Below, in pieces: positions 28,387 to 36,445 of a stretch of 64,000 nucleotides of DNA. The position numbers and the translations under genes were made by a program. The notes under the pieces are model-generated. The model worked only from the letters and a program-made list of their open reading frames with translations, was not told the origin of the DNA and searched no databases. Every line of letters starts with the position of its first letter. Position 1 is the first letter of the stretch. The DNA comes from Bryobacterales bacterium (GTDB lineage Bacteria > Acidobacteriota > Terriglobia > Bryobacterales > Bryobacteraceae), in NCBI GenBank assembly GCA_016713735.1, contig JADJOP010000024.1:1-64000 (forward strand), read 5' to 3'.

Positions 28387-29802
28387 ATGAACCGGAGACG
28401 ATTCCTGAGCACGGCTGGCAACGGGTTTGGTGGCTTGGCGCTGGCTCATCTGCTGGCGCGCGAGGCCGAGGGCGGCGCCAAGGGGCGGGCGGAGTTCAAC
28501 GGCGGCCTGCATCACAAGGCGCGGGCGAAGCGGGTGATTCAACTATTCATGTCGGGCGCGGCGAGCCAGTGCGACACGTTCGACTATAAGCCGTCGCTGG
28601 TGAGGCTTGCCGGCGAGAAGTGGGACCCCGGTGAGAAGGTGGAGCTGTTCCAGAGCAATCCGGGCGTGGTGATGCCGAGCCCGTGGACGTGGAAGCAGTA
28701 CGGGCAATGCGGTAAGTGGGTGAGCAGCCTGCTGCCGCATACGGCGCAGTGCGTGGACGACATCGGGTTCGTGGCGTCGTTGATTTCCAAGTCGAACGTG
28801 CACGGGCCGGCGACATTCATGCAGAACACGGGGTTCATTCTGCCGGGCTTTCCGAGTGCGGGGTCGTGGGTGTCGTACGCATTGGGGAGCGAGAGCGAGA
28901 ATTTGCCGGAGTTTGTTGTGTTGCCGGACCCGCGCGGGATGCCGCCGAATGGCGCGGCGAACTGGTCGTCGGGCTTTCTGCCGGCGGCGCACCAGGCGAC
29001 GTCGATTCGCGTGGGAACGCCGACGCCGATTCACGACCTGTTTGCGCCGAAGGAGAGCGGCTTCATCACGGAGGCGAGCGAACGCGAAGGGCTGGAGCTG
29101 CTGGGCAAGGTGAATCGCGGGTATGCGGCCGAGCGTGCCGGCGATTCGCGGTTGGATGCGCGGGTGGCGTCGTATGAGATGGCGGCGCGGCTGCAGTTGA
29201 GCGCGCCGCAGGTGCTCGATGTGAAGGGCGAAAGCGAAGCGACGCGCAAGCTGTATGGGCTGGATGATGCGTTGACGGCCGATATGGGTGAGCGTTGTTT
29301 GGTTGCCCGGCGGCTGGTGGAGCGCGGCGTGCGCTTTGTGCAGGTGTGGAGCGGGGCCGACAACGGCTTCCCGCGGCGCAATTGGGACAGCCACGAGAAC
29401 CTGGCCAAGGACCATGGCGAGTTAGGCACGGCGCTGGACAAGCCGGTGGCGGGGCTCTTAAAGGACCTGAAGGCGCGGGGCCTGCTGGAGGACACGATCG
29501 TGTATTGGACGACCGAGTTCGGGCGCATGCCGTGCAGCCAAGGGAGCAAGGGTCGCGATCACAATCCGTTCGGCTTCACGTCGTGGCTGGCCGGGGGCGG
29601 TGTGCGCGGCGGCGTGACGTGGGGGGCGACGGATGAGTGGTCGTACAAGGCGGTGGAGAAGCCGGTGTACTGCTACGACGTGCATGCGACGCTGCTGCAT
29701 TTGATGGGCATTGATCACACGCGCCTGAGCTACCGGCATAACGGAATCGACCGGCGGCTGACGGATGTGCATGGGCATGTGATGGAGGGGTTGCTTGCGT
29801 AG
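28387..29802 (+). CDS. Tat-exported DUF1501 protein
   Basis: A 471-residue protein of the DUF1501 family (sulfatase/alkaline-phosphatase-like fold). The N-terminus MNRRRFLSTAGNGFGGLALA is a clear Tat signal and decides the start at 28387, which has GAGGAG before it. Family landmarks include VIQLFMSGAASQCDTFDYKP, NVHGPATFMQNTGF, FVQVWSGADNGFPRRNWDSH and TEFGRMPCSQGSKGRDHNP. The conserved Asp/His residues in these stretches match metal ligands of the alkaline phosphatase superfamily. It forms a two-gene unit with the preceding PSD1 protein. Confidence 0.9.
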   Translation: MNRRRFLSTAGNGFGGLALAHLLAREAEGGAKGRAEFNGGLHHKARAKRVIQLFMSGAASQCDTFDYKPSLVRLAGEKWDPGEKVELFQSNPGVVMPSPWTWKQYGQCGKWVSSLLPHTAQCVDDIGFVASLISKSNVHGPATFMQNTGFILPGFPSAGSWVSYALGSESENLPEFVVLPDPRGMPPNGAANWSSGFLPAAHQATSIRVGTPTPIHDLFAPKESGFITEASEREGLELLGKVNRGYAAERAGDSRLDARVASYEMAARLQLSAPQVLDVKGESEATRKLYGLDDALTADMGERCLVARRLVERGVRFVQVWSGADNGFPRRNWDSHENLAKDHGELGTALDKPVAGLLKDLKARGLLEDTIVYWTTEFGRMPCSQGSKGRDHNPFGFTSWLAGGGVRGGVTWGATDEWSYKAVEKPVYCYDVHATLLHLMGIDHTRLSYRHNGIDRRLTDVHGHVMEGLLA

Positions 29803-30553
29803 AGGCTTGTTGGCGGCGTTGGCGATGGCGATGGCGGGGGCGGCGCTGGCGCAGGAGGCTGCGCCCCGGCTGGTGGTAACGCTGAAGCCCGATTTGCACC
29901 ATGTGCAGGGGATCGACCTTGAGGGCGAGCGGCTGTGGGTGTCGTCGGTGGATGCGAAGGCGGGCAAGGGGTATGTGTCGCTGCTGAGCGTGCGCACGGG
30001 CGAATTAATCCGGCAGGTGGAGGTGCAGGAAGGGCGGCGCATTCACGCCGGAGGCTTGCAGTTGGATGGCGAGTCGGTGTGGGTGCCGGTGGCCGAGTAT
30101 GATCGCGACGGGCCGACAACGGTGGTGCGGCTGCATCGCGACACGCTGCGGGTGGAGAGCCGCTTTGAGGTGGCCGATCACATTGGGTGTGTCGCGGCGG
30201 GGCCGGATTCGCTGATGGGCGGGAACTGGGATAGCAAGCTGCTGTATGTGTGGTCGAAGGAGGGGCGCGAGTTGGGGCGGCGGCCGAATCCGGGGCGGAC
30301 GGGGTTTCAGGATTTGAAGCTGCTCGGCGGGCGGCTGCTGGCCTCGGGGAATTCGCCGCGCGAGGGTGTGGCGCGGGAGGCGGGGGCGATTGAGTGGTGG
30401 GACCCGGTGACGTGGACGCTGCTGCGGCGCTTGACGGTAGGCAAGACGGATCGCGGCGTGCCATTTACGAATGAGGGGATGACGTGGCGCGGCGAGCGGT
30501 TGTATCTGCTGCCGGAGGATGCGCCGTCGCGGTTGTTTGTGGTGGAGAAGTGA
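29795..30553 (+). CDS. Exported beta-propeller-like protein (DUF6454-like)
   Basis: A 252-residue protein starting at a TTG that overlaps the DUF1501 stop codon by 8 bp, with GGAGGGG six bases before it. Signal peptide LLAALAMAMAGAALA is followed by repeated four-strand blade-like segments: HHVQGIDLEGERLWVSSVD, IHAGGLQLDGESVWVPVAEY, VESRFEVADHIGCVAAG and FTNEGMTWRGERLYLLPED. The pattern resembles DUF6454, a guess from memory. Translational coupling suggests it works with the PSD1-DUF1501 pair. It ends 1 bp from the convergent xylulokinase stop. Confidence 0.65.
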   Translation: MRRGLLAALAMAMAGAALAQEAAPRLVVTLKPDLHHVQGIDLEGERLWVSSVDAKAGKGYVSLLSVRTGELIRQVEVQEGRRIHAGGLQLDGESVWVPVAEYDRDGPTTVVRLHRDTLRVESRFEVADHIGCVAAGPDSLMGGNWDSKLLYVWSKEGRELGRRPNPGRTGFQDLKLLGGRLLASGNSPREGVAREAGAIEWWDPVTWTLLRRLTVGKTDRGVPFTNEGMTWRGERLYLLPEDAPSRLFVVEK

Positions 30554-32038
30554 CTACAACTTCGGATACACGTCCTTCAACGCCGGATAGAGCTGCGTGA
30601 ATACCTCATAGCCGCGTGCGTAGGTGGCGGCGGCGGCGGGGTCGGGCGTGACGGTGGTGGTCTCGCGGATAGCGGCGCGGCAGGCGGCTTCGACCGAGGG
30701 GAAGCGGCCGGAGCCGACCATGGCGAGGAGTCCGGCGCCGTAGGCCGAGCCTTCCTGGGTTTCCAGCGTTGCGATGGTCTTGTTGAAGGCGTCGGCGAAC
30801 ATCTGACGCCAGAAGGGGCTCTTGGCGCCGCCGCCGGAGAGACGGACCTTATCGACGCGCGCGCCCATGCGCTCAACGAGCACGAGGCAGTCCTTCTGCG
30901 AATAGGTGACGCCTTCGAGCAGGGCGCGGACCATGTCGGCGCGGGTGTGTTTGGCGGTGAGGCCGATCCAGGCGGCGCGGGCGTAGGCGTCGACGTGGGG
31001 CGTGCGTTCGCCCATGAGATAGGGCATCCAGTAGAGGCCTTGCGAGAGCGCGGGGGCGGTTGCGGCGAGCGCGGTGAGGTCGTCGTAGGATTCGGCGGGC
31101 GCAAGCTGGTTGCGGAACCACTGCAGCGACAGCCCGGCGCCTTGCGTGACGCCCATCACATGCCACTTGCCGGGAACGGCGTGGCAAAAGGTGTGGACGC
31201 GGCCTTCGGGGTCGTAGGCGGGCTCGTCGAGATGGACGAAGACGACGCCGGAGGTGCCGAGGGTGTCGCTGGCGATGCCGGGTTCGACGATGCCGTTGCC
31301 GACGGCGGAGCTGGCCTGATCGCCGCCACCGCCCACGACGGGCGTGCCGGGCTTGAGGCCGGTGAGGGCGGCGGCCGCTTCACTGACGCGACCGGTGATT
31401 TCGGGCGACTCATAGACGCGGGGCAGGATGGCGGGGTCGAGCTTGAGGCCTTCGATCATCTCGCCTGACCAGCGGCGGTGGACGACATCGAGCAGCGAGG
31501 TGCCGGAGGCGTCGGAAACCTCGGTGGCATATTCGCCGGTGAGGCAGAAGCGGATGTAGTCCTTGGGCAGCAGGACGTGGCGCACGCGGGCGAAGTTTTC
31601 GGGCTCGTGGTCGCGGACCCAGAGGAGCTTGGGCAGGGTAAAGCCGGTGAGGACGGGATTGGCGGTCCAGCGGACGACGTTGGCGCGGCCGAGGGTGGCG
31701 TGGACGAAGTCGACCTGTTCCTGCGGGCGCTGGTCACACCAGATGAGGGCAGGGCGGATGACCTGGTTGGCCTCGTCGAGCAACGTGAGGCCGTGCATCT
31801 GGCCTGAGAGGCCGATGGCGGCGACCTGGCTGCCGTCGATCGAGGCCGCCTGCAGGACGCCGCGGATGGCGGCCTGCGCGGCATCCCACCAGTTCTCCGG
31901 GCGTTGTTCGGCCCAGAGCGGGCGGTGCATGATGATGTCGTCGTGGGCGGCGGTGAAGCCGTGGGTGACCTGCCCGTCCTCCTTGATGAGGAGGGCGCGC
32001 GAGCCTCCGGTGCCGATGTCGATGCCGAGCCAGTACAT
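30554..32038 (-). CDS. xylB: Xylulokinase
   Basis: FGGY-family sugar kinase of 494 residues, close to the normal XylB length. Phosphate 1 motif: MYWLGIDIGTGGSRALL. The substrate region has GLSGQMHGLTLLD with PALIWCDQR, the xylulokinase signature. The C-terminal half has GGGDQASSAVGNG, PYLMGERTPHVDAYARAAWIG and the FGGY signature region VRLSGGGAKSPFWRQMFAD. It phosphorylates D-xylulose to feed the pentose phosphate pathway. ATG at 32038 is preferred to an in-frame GTG two codons upstream. No xylose isomerase is adjacent. Confidence 0.92.
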   Translation of the reverse strand: MYWLGIDIGTGGSRALLIKEDGQVTHGFTAAHDDIIMHRPLWAEQRPENWWDAAQAAIRGVLQAASIDGSQVAAIGLSGQMHGLTLLDEANQVIRPALIWCDQRPQEQVDFVHATLGRANVVRWTANPVLTGFTLPKLLWVRDHEPENFARVRHVLLPKDYIRFCLTGEYATEVSDASGTSLLDVVHRRWSGEMIEGLKLDPAILPRVYESPEITGRVSEAAAALTGLKPGTPVVGGGGDQASSAVGNGIVEPGIASDTLGTSGVVFVHLDEPAYDPEGRVHTFCHAVPGKWHVMGVTQGAGLSLQWFRNQLAPAESYDDLTALAATAPALSQGLYWMPYLMGERTPHVDAYARAAWIGLTAKHTRADMVRALLEGVTYSQKDCLVLVERMGARVDKVRLSGGGAKSPFWRQMFADAFNKTIATLETQEGSAYGAGLLAMVGSGRFPSVEAACRAAIRETTTVTPDPAAAATYARGYEVFTQLYPALKDVYPKL

Positions 32039-32069
32039 AAGCACACTATTGTACTGGCGCGGGAAGCGT

Positions 32070-32172
32070 GGCGCGGATGGTTACGCGCGGGTGGTTACTC
32101 GCGCACGGTCCCGCGGGGATGGTTTGGCGCGCATGGTCTCGCGCGGATGGCACGGCGCGCGGGTCGTGGGGC
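32070..32172. repeat. Degenerate GC-rich tandem repeat, about 14-bp unit
   Basis: Between xylB and the 61-residue gene lies a run of about seven imperfect copies of GCGCGGATGGTT-like units, 13-15 bp each, recognisable by recurring ATGGT or GTGGT cores spaced by CGCG. No long ORF uses it. Function unknown. Confidence 0.55.
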
Positions 32173-32229
32173 ATGCAGGGGACACGCCGCGCAGGTCGTG
32201 AAGCCATGCTGGCAGGGCGCCGGGCGAGC

Positions 32230-32415
32230 CTAGGCCGATAGCCGGGCGCTGGCCGGGTTCGCCTGCTCGGCGGACAGGATCTCCACGATGCCGCTCAGAT
32301 AAGCGCGGAACTCGGCGTCGTTGCCTCGATCCATGGCGTCGTGTGCGCGGCGGATGAGGGCTTCGAGCGCGGCGGTTTCCCGCTTGACAGGAACGTAGAA
32401 CTCCGTAACAGCCAT
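32230..32415 (-). CDS. Small protein of unknown function, paralogue of the 87-residue neighbour
   Basis: A 61-residue protein starting MAVTEFYVPVKRE behind GGGAGGAGA. Its core ALIRRAHDAMDRGNDAEFRAY, then LSGIVEILSA, aligns with the neighbour's SLLDQADQAVRSGNIQESRE, then HLTRIFELLA, keeping the A-x3-G-N-x2-E-x-R/REx-L-x2-I-x-E-L spacing. It looks like a short helical hairpin. No signal peptide or known motif. Confidence 0.62.
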   Translation of the reverse strand: MAVTEFYVPVKRETAALEALIRRAHDAMDRGNDAEFRAYLSGIVEILSAEQANPASARLSA

Positions 32416-32616
32416 GATGGTCTCCTCCCAATCAGTGGCGGCCGGGACTTCTGTGAGCCCTTTTCGCGATGACGGCCCGTTGAGGCAAGCCGTTGGGGAT
32501 CGCGAGTGCCGCTTACTGTCTAAAGCGGCAATCAGGACCGGATCGGATCATCAGTTCGCATTTTCCCGGGAAGCTCCCGCGGAAGGACGGGACGGGGGGC
32601 GATCCAGACGTGAAAA

Positions 32617-32655
32617 CGGCGCGGGGGGCTCCCTAAGAATGAGTCCACCGCGCCG
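32617..32655 (-). terminator. Probable terminator of the 87-residue small gene
   Basis: An 8-bp inverted repeat CGGCGCGG/CCGCGCCG with a 23-nt loop starts 22 bp after the stop of the 87-residue gene and is followed on the minus strand by TTTT. The loop is long, so confidence is moderate. Confidence 0.4.
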
Positions 32656-32677
32656 GATTGAGAGCGAATCGCCTAGA

Positions 32678-32941
32678 TCAGGCGGATTGCCGCATGGCCA
32701 ACAGCTCCCCCGAGTAATGCGGCTCGGTGGGAACAGTTATGCGGGTGTAGGGAGAGCCGGCGAGCAGTTCAAAGATCCGGGTTAGGTGTTCCCGGGATTC
32801 TTGAATGTTTCCGCTCCGGACGGCCTGGTCAGCCTGGTCCAGAAGGCTCTCGATGGGATTGATTGGGGTGACGTTCGGGTGGTCGGACTCCGAAGCGGCC
32901 CCGTGAGTATGCACAAGTTCTTGCGACTTGTTTCGCTGCAT
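32678..32941 (-). CDS. Small protein of unknown function, 87 residues
   Basis: Starts MQRNKSQELVHTHG at 32941 behind GGAGGAGAATACCT. Residues 1-25 are polar. A helical hairpin of about 35 residues (PIESLLDQADQAVRSGNIQE, then SREHLTRIFELLAGS) is shared with the 61-residue protein downstream. The tail ends ELLAMRQSA. Both genes carry almost the same ribosome-binding leader, supporting duplication. No family is recognised. The 227 bp upstream, to the ROK kinase stop, shows no other gene. Confidence 0.62.
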   Translation of the reverse strand: MQRNKSQELVHTHGAASESDHPNVTPINPIESLLDQADQAVRSGNIQESREHLTRIFELLAGSPYTRITVPTEPHYSGELLAMRQSA

Positions 32942-33168
32942 AGGTATTCTCCTCCTCAATTCCTGAACGCGACGGCAAGTCACCGTACAGCCCAGGATTT
33001 TTTCACTCTACCCTCTTTTTCTTTCGTGGGGAATGGTGAACCCGCAGTTGGGGGCAAAAACAGTACGAAGGTAATCGAGGTAATAGGATGGGAGATCGCG
33101 CGTATGGATGGAACCCGTAGTACCCCTCCGGGCCACGGAGACGGTTGGTTTCAGACGGACTAGACGGG
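32942..33168. other. Intergenic region upstream of the 87-residue gene
   Basis: No coding pattern is visible. A pyrimidine-rich stretch lies near 32998-33025 and AT-rich DNA near 33055-33090 that may hold the promoter of the small gene. No riboswitch-like structure was recognised. Confidence 0.35.
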
Positions 33169-34107
33169 CTAGGCCCCGGCGGTGAGCTTCTGCATGAGGA
33201 AGGGGAGGTAGGCGGCGCCGAAGAGTCCGGCCTGGTTGCCGAGGGTGGCGGGCTCGACGCGGGTTTTCGTGTTACGGAAGGTGAACGAGCGCCTTTCGAT
33301 CTGTTCCATCATCGCGGGGGCGAAGAATTTCCACGCAGGTAAAACACCCCCGCTCAACAGATACAGAGGAAAGTTGAAGACATTGATGAGCGTGGCCAGG
33401 CCGATGCCGAGGGCCATGCCCATCTGTTCAAAGACACGCTGGGCGTTGCGATTTCCCTCTTCAGCGAGGTGGAAGACATCCTTAGCCGTGAGGTTGTCAC
33501 CGAGGGTGACGAGCTTGGCCATCGCCTCAACGGCGGTGGCTGAGGCGTGTTTCTCCAGGCAGCCGTTGTTGCCGCAGCCGCAGGGATAGCCGTCGGGCAG
33601 GACCGTAATGTGTCCTAGTTCGCCGGCCATGCCGACGTAACCGTGGAGGACGCGGCCGCCGGAGATGATGCCGCCGCCGATACCGGTACCGAGCGTGAGC
33701 AGGACCAGGTCGTTAACGTCGCGCCCGGCGCCGATCCACTTCTCGCCCAAAGCGGCTGCGTTGGCGTCGTTTTCCAGGACCACGGGGGTGTTCAGGCGAC
33801 GGGCGAGTTCGTCGCGCATGGGGAAGCCGTCGAAGCCCAGCAGGTTGTGCGTACCGACGATGAGACCTTGTTCAATGTTGATGAAGCCGGGCACGCCGAT
33901 GCCGATGCCGTGGAAGCCGGCAGAGCCGTAGCGCGCGCGCAGTTGGTTGATGGCGGCTGCGATGTCGTCGAGGACGGCGTCGCGGCCCTCTTCGAAGTTG
34001 GTGGCGCCGGCGATTTTGTCGAGGAGGCGGCCGGAGCGGTCGATGGCGGCGGCGCGGAGGTTGGTGCCGCCGAGGTCGACGCCAATCGTGTAGGCGAGTT
34101 CTGACAT
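33169..34107 (-). CDS. ROK-family sugar kinase (glucokinase-like)
   Basis: A 312-residue ROK kinase. The ATP-binding loop is TIGVDLGGTNLRAAAID. VPGFINIEQG and TPVVLENDANAAALGEKWIGAG hold the catalytic Asp. The ROK signature is LLTLGTGIGGGIISGG, and the zinc-binding motif is GELGHITVLPDGYPCGCGNN, then GCLEKHAS. This combination is typical of bacterial glucokinases; other hexoses or N-acetylhexosamines are possible. It probably traps free sugars released by the many exported hydrolases. Start MSELAYTIG is used; two in-frame codons lie just upstream. Confidence 0.9.
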   Translation of the reverse strand: MSELAYTIGVDLGGTNLRAAAIDRSGRLLDKIAGATNFEEGRDAVLDDIAAAINQLRARYGSAGFHGIGIGVPGFINIEQGLIVGTHNLLGFDGFPMRDELARRLNTPVVLENDANAAALGEKWIGAGRDVNDLVLLTLGTGIGGGIISGGRVLHGYVGMAGELGHITVLPDGYPCGCGNNGCLEKHASATAVEAMAKLVTLGDNLTAKDVFHLAEEGNRNAQRVFEQMGMALGIGLATLINVFNFPLYLLSGGVLPAWKFFAPAMMEQIERRSFTFRNTKTRVEPATLGNQAGLFGAAYLPFLMQKLTAGA

Positions 34108-34227
34108 GAACATGCAGCATAGCATTGCAGCGTGGGGCGGGTCAGCAGCCAGGGGGATTGAGGGCTGGCGGTGGGGGCGGGTGATTTCTTACTTGACGGA
34201 GGCGCAGAAAGGGCGTAGAAAACAGAG

Positions 34228-35718
34228 ATGGCATTGAGCACAACACCCCGATTGCTGGTTGGCACGAAGAAGGGGGCCTGGATGTTGCAGGCCGATGGGG
34301 GGCGGAGGCGCTGGAACATTTCCGCGCCGATCTGTTTCGGCACTTCGGTGTTCCACATTGTGCAGGACCCGCGCGAGCCAAAGCGGATGGTGCTGTCGTC
34401 GAAGGCGGGGCACCTGGGGCCGACGGTGATGGTGAGCAAGGACGGCGGCCGGAAGTGGACGGAAGCAAAACGCCCACCAGCGTTTCCGGAAGGGCTGCTG
34501 CGGAAGAGCCACAGCGGAGTGGACGAGCCGCGCACGGTGGACCACGTCTTCTGGCTGCAGCCGGGCCATGCCTCGGAGAAGGGCGTGTGGTACGCGGGCA
34601 CCTCACCGCAAGGTCTGTTCCGCAGCGAAGACCACGGCGACACGTGGGCGAGCGTGGACGGTTTCAATCGCCATGAGAAGTGGGCCGACTGGTGCGGCAT
34701 GAAGGAAGACTCGCCGCCGGATGGGGCGCGCCTGCATTCGATCAACGTCGATCCGCGCGATGCAAGGCATCTCTACATCGGCATGTCGGCGGGCGGTGTG
34801 TTTGAGTCGCGCGACGGCGGGGCGACGTGGACGCCGCTGAACAAAGGCTGCCATGCGGAGTTTCTGCCTTCGCCCGATGCCGAATACGGACACGATCCGC
34901 ATTGCGTGCGGCTGCATCCGTTGATGCCGGACCGGCTCTACCAGCAGAACCACTGCGGCATCTACCGTATGGAGCGCGCCGCGGGGCTGTGGGAGCGGAT
35001 CGGCATGAAGATGCCGAAAAAGGTGGGCGACATCGGTTTTCCGGTGGTGCTCCATCCGCGCGATCCGGACACCTGTTGGGTGTTTCCGATGGATGGGACA
35101 AGCGTGTGGCCACGGACGAGCCCGGAAGGCAAGCCGGCGGTGTACCGGACGTCGAACGCAGGCAAGAGCTGGCAGCGGCTCGACAAAGGCATGCCGGAAT
35201 CGAACGCATGGTGGACGGTGTTCCGGCAAGCGATGACGGCCGATGCCGAAAAGCGCGTGGGCTTGTACTTCGGAACGACGCAGGGCGCGGTGTGGGCCAG
35301 CCGCGACGAGGGCGAGAGTTGGAAGGCGATTGCCGAGGGGTTGCCGAGGATTCAGAGCGTGGAGGCGGCGTACCTGATAGTGAGCGCGGAAGTGCGCGTC
35401 TACGTTCCCGGACCGCTGCGCAGCTATACGCGGGAGCGCGGCGAGTGTCTAGTGAAGGCCGAGGCCGGGGCGAGCGTGGGCGATCTGTTGGAGGCGCTCG
35501 AGGGGCAGTTTCCGGGCATTCGCTTTCGGATGATCGACGAGGCGGGGCGGATTCGCGAACACATCCGGTTGTTCGTGGATGGCGAGCGGGCGGGGGCGCT
35601 GAATGTAAAGGCGGGTAAAGAACTGCAAATCATCTGCGCAATCAGCGGCGGAAGGGAACCTTTGGGGGAGCCGCGGCGTCTCGATGGGCAGGAAGGGACT
35701 CAACAATTCGGTAGTTGA
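34228..35718 (+). CDS. BNR/sortilin-type beta-propeller fused to a MoaD/ThiS-like domain
   Basis: A 496-residue protein without signal peptide. Residues 1-385 form a BNR-type propeller with repeated Asp boxes (VSKDGGRKWTEA, RSEDHGDTWASV, ESRDGGATWTPL, TSNAGKSWQRL, ASRDEGESWKAI). From about 388 a ubiquitin-like beta-grasp domain follows: AEVRVYVPGPLRSYTRERGE, GASVGDLLEALEGQFPGI, GRIREHIRLFVDG, AGKELQIICAISGG. Stand-alone MoaD/ThiS proteins end at this Gly-Gly; here about 20 residues follow (REPLGEP, then LDGQEG). Next-door pairs of propeller and MoaD genes are known to me in other bacteria, so this is either a true fusion or two genes merged by an indel near 35378, where a GTG could have started the second. 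Function unknown. Confidence 0.75.
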   Translation: MALSTTPRLLVGTKKGAWMLQADGGRRRWNISAPICFGTSVFHIVQDPREPKRMVLSSKAGHLGPTVMVSKDGGRKWTEAKRPPAFPEGLLRKSHSGVDEPRTVDHVFWLQPGHASEKGVWYAGTSPQGLFRSEDHGDTWASVDGFNRHEKWADWCGMKEDSPPDGARLHSINVDPRDARHLYIGMSAGGVFESRDGGATWTPLNKGCHAEFLPSPDAEYGHDPHCVRLHPLMPDRLYQQNHCGIYRMERAAGLWERIGMKMPKKVGDIGFPVVLHPRDPDTCWVFPMDGTSVWPRTSPEGKPAVYRTSNAGKSWQRLDKGMPESNAWWTVFRQAMTADAEKRVGLYFGTTQGAVWASRDEGESWKAIAEGLPRIQSVEAAYLIVSAEVRVYVPGPLRSYTRERGECLVKAEAGASVGDLLEALEGQFPGIRFRMIDEAGRIREHIRLFVDGERAGALNVKAGKELQIICAISGGREPLGEPRRLDGQEGTQQFGS

Positions 35719-35748
35719 TCCGATAGAAGAGGGTAAGGGAGGAATCGT

Positions 35749-36369
35749 ATGGACATCCTCGGTGATCGCAAGTATGTCGAGTTGCCAGGGGAAACCGTAC
35801 ATGAGCTGCCACCCCTGTTGGTGCATGAGCAGCCGCCGGTCCGCCGGCTCGACAAGGTAGTCGACATGGCCACGAACCTGATCGAGAAGGAAGACCTTGT
35901 GCCCAGCTACGCGCTGGACGCCGTGGTGGGGGAGGCCGAAAGCGGACGCCGCAAGATGGACATGGCGTTGAACCTGGTGGACCGCTATCTGCGCATCGCG
36001 CACCACTGGCAGTGGGGCGACGATGTGCTGGAGTGGATCAGGCAGTGTGAGATCACGTTTGAGTCCAAGCCGAACCTGCGCGCGCTGCTGCGGCCGGATG
36101 TGTGGCCGCATGCGGGGCGGGCGAGCTTTGTCACGCTGCTTGAGGACAAGGCTGTGCCAGCGCGGGAAGGAGTGGACCTGGAAAAGGCGGTGGGCTTGCG
36201 GCTGACGTTCCGGCGGCGACCGCAGTTGGATGTCTTTTCGGATCAGTTTCTCTTTTATTTGGATGCGACGGTGGCCAACAGCGCGTATCACACCTGGGCG
36301 AGCATGAGTCATGCTCCGGCGGGCGACCTGCCGCCTGAGCGGTTTCAGGTGAATGTGCTGAAGATGTAG
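35749..36369 (+). CDS. Protein of unknown function, 206 residues
   Basis: Starts ATG behind GGGAGGAATCG, 30 bp after the propeller-MoaD gene, so probably co-transcribed. Visible segments: VRRLDKVVDMATNLIEKED, MDMALNLVDRYLRIAHHWQW and GDDVLEWIRQCEITF, largely helical, then a beta-rich C-terminal part with LEKAVGLRLTFRRRPQLDVF. No signal peptide, membrane span or recognised motif. The transcript ends at a strong bidirectional hairpin. Confidence 0.6.
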   Translation: MDILGDRKYVELPGETVHELPPLLVHEQPPVRRLDKVVDMATNLIEKEDLVPSYALDAVVGEAESGRRKMDMALNLVDRYLRIAHHWQWGDDVLEWIRQCEITFESKPNLRALLRPDVWPHAGRASFVTLLEDKAVPAREGVDLEKAVGLRLTFRRRPQLDVFSDQFLFYLDATVANSAYHTWASMSHAPAGDLPPERFQVNVLKM

Positions 36370-36395
36370 CGCGCGGCACTGTGGAGAAATGGAAA

Positions 36396-36421
36396 ACGGG
36401 CGGACCCTTGGGTCCGCCCGT
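36396..36421. terminator. Bidirectional rho-independent terminator
   Basis: A perfect 12-bp stem ACGGGCGGACCC/GGGTCCGCCCGT closed by TT sits between convergent genes. On the minus strand it is followed by TTTTCC, so it ends the PEP-CTERM transcript best and probably also stops the plus-strand transcript. Confidence 0.8.
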
Positions 36422-36445
36422 TGCCGTCTGGAGGGGAAGCGAAAA

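Noticed and set aside
32070..32172. CRISPR-like array
   Set aside because: Units are about 14 bp, adjacent and degenerate, with no spacers and no cas genes.
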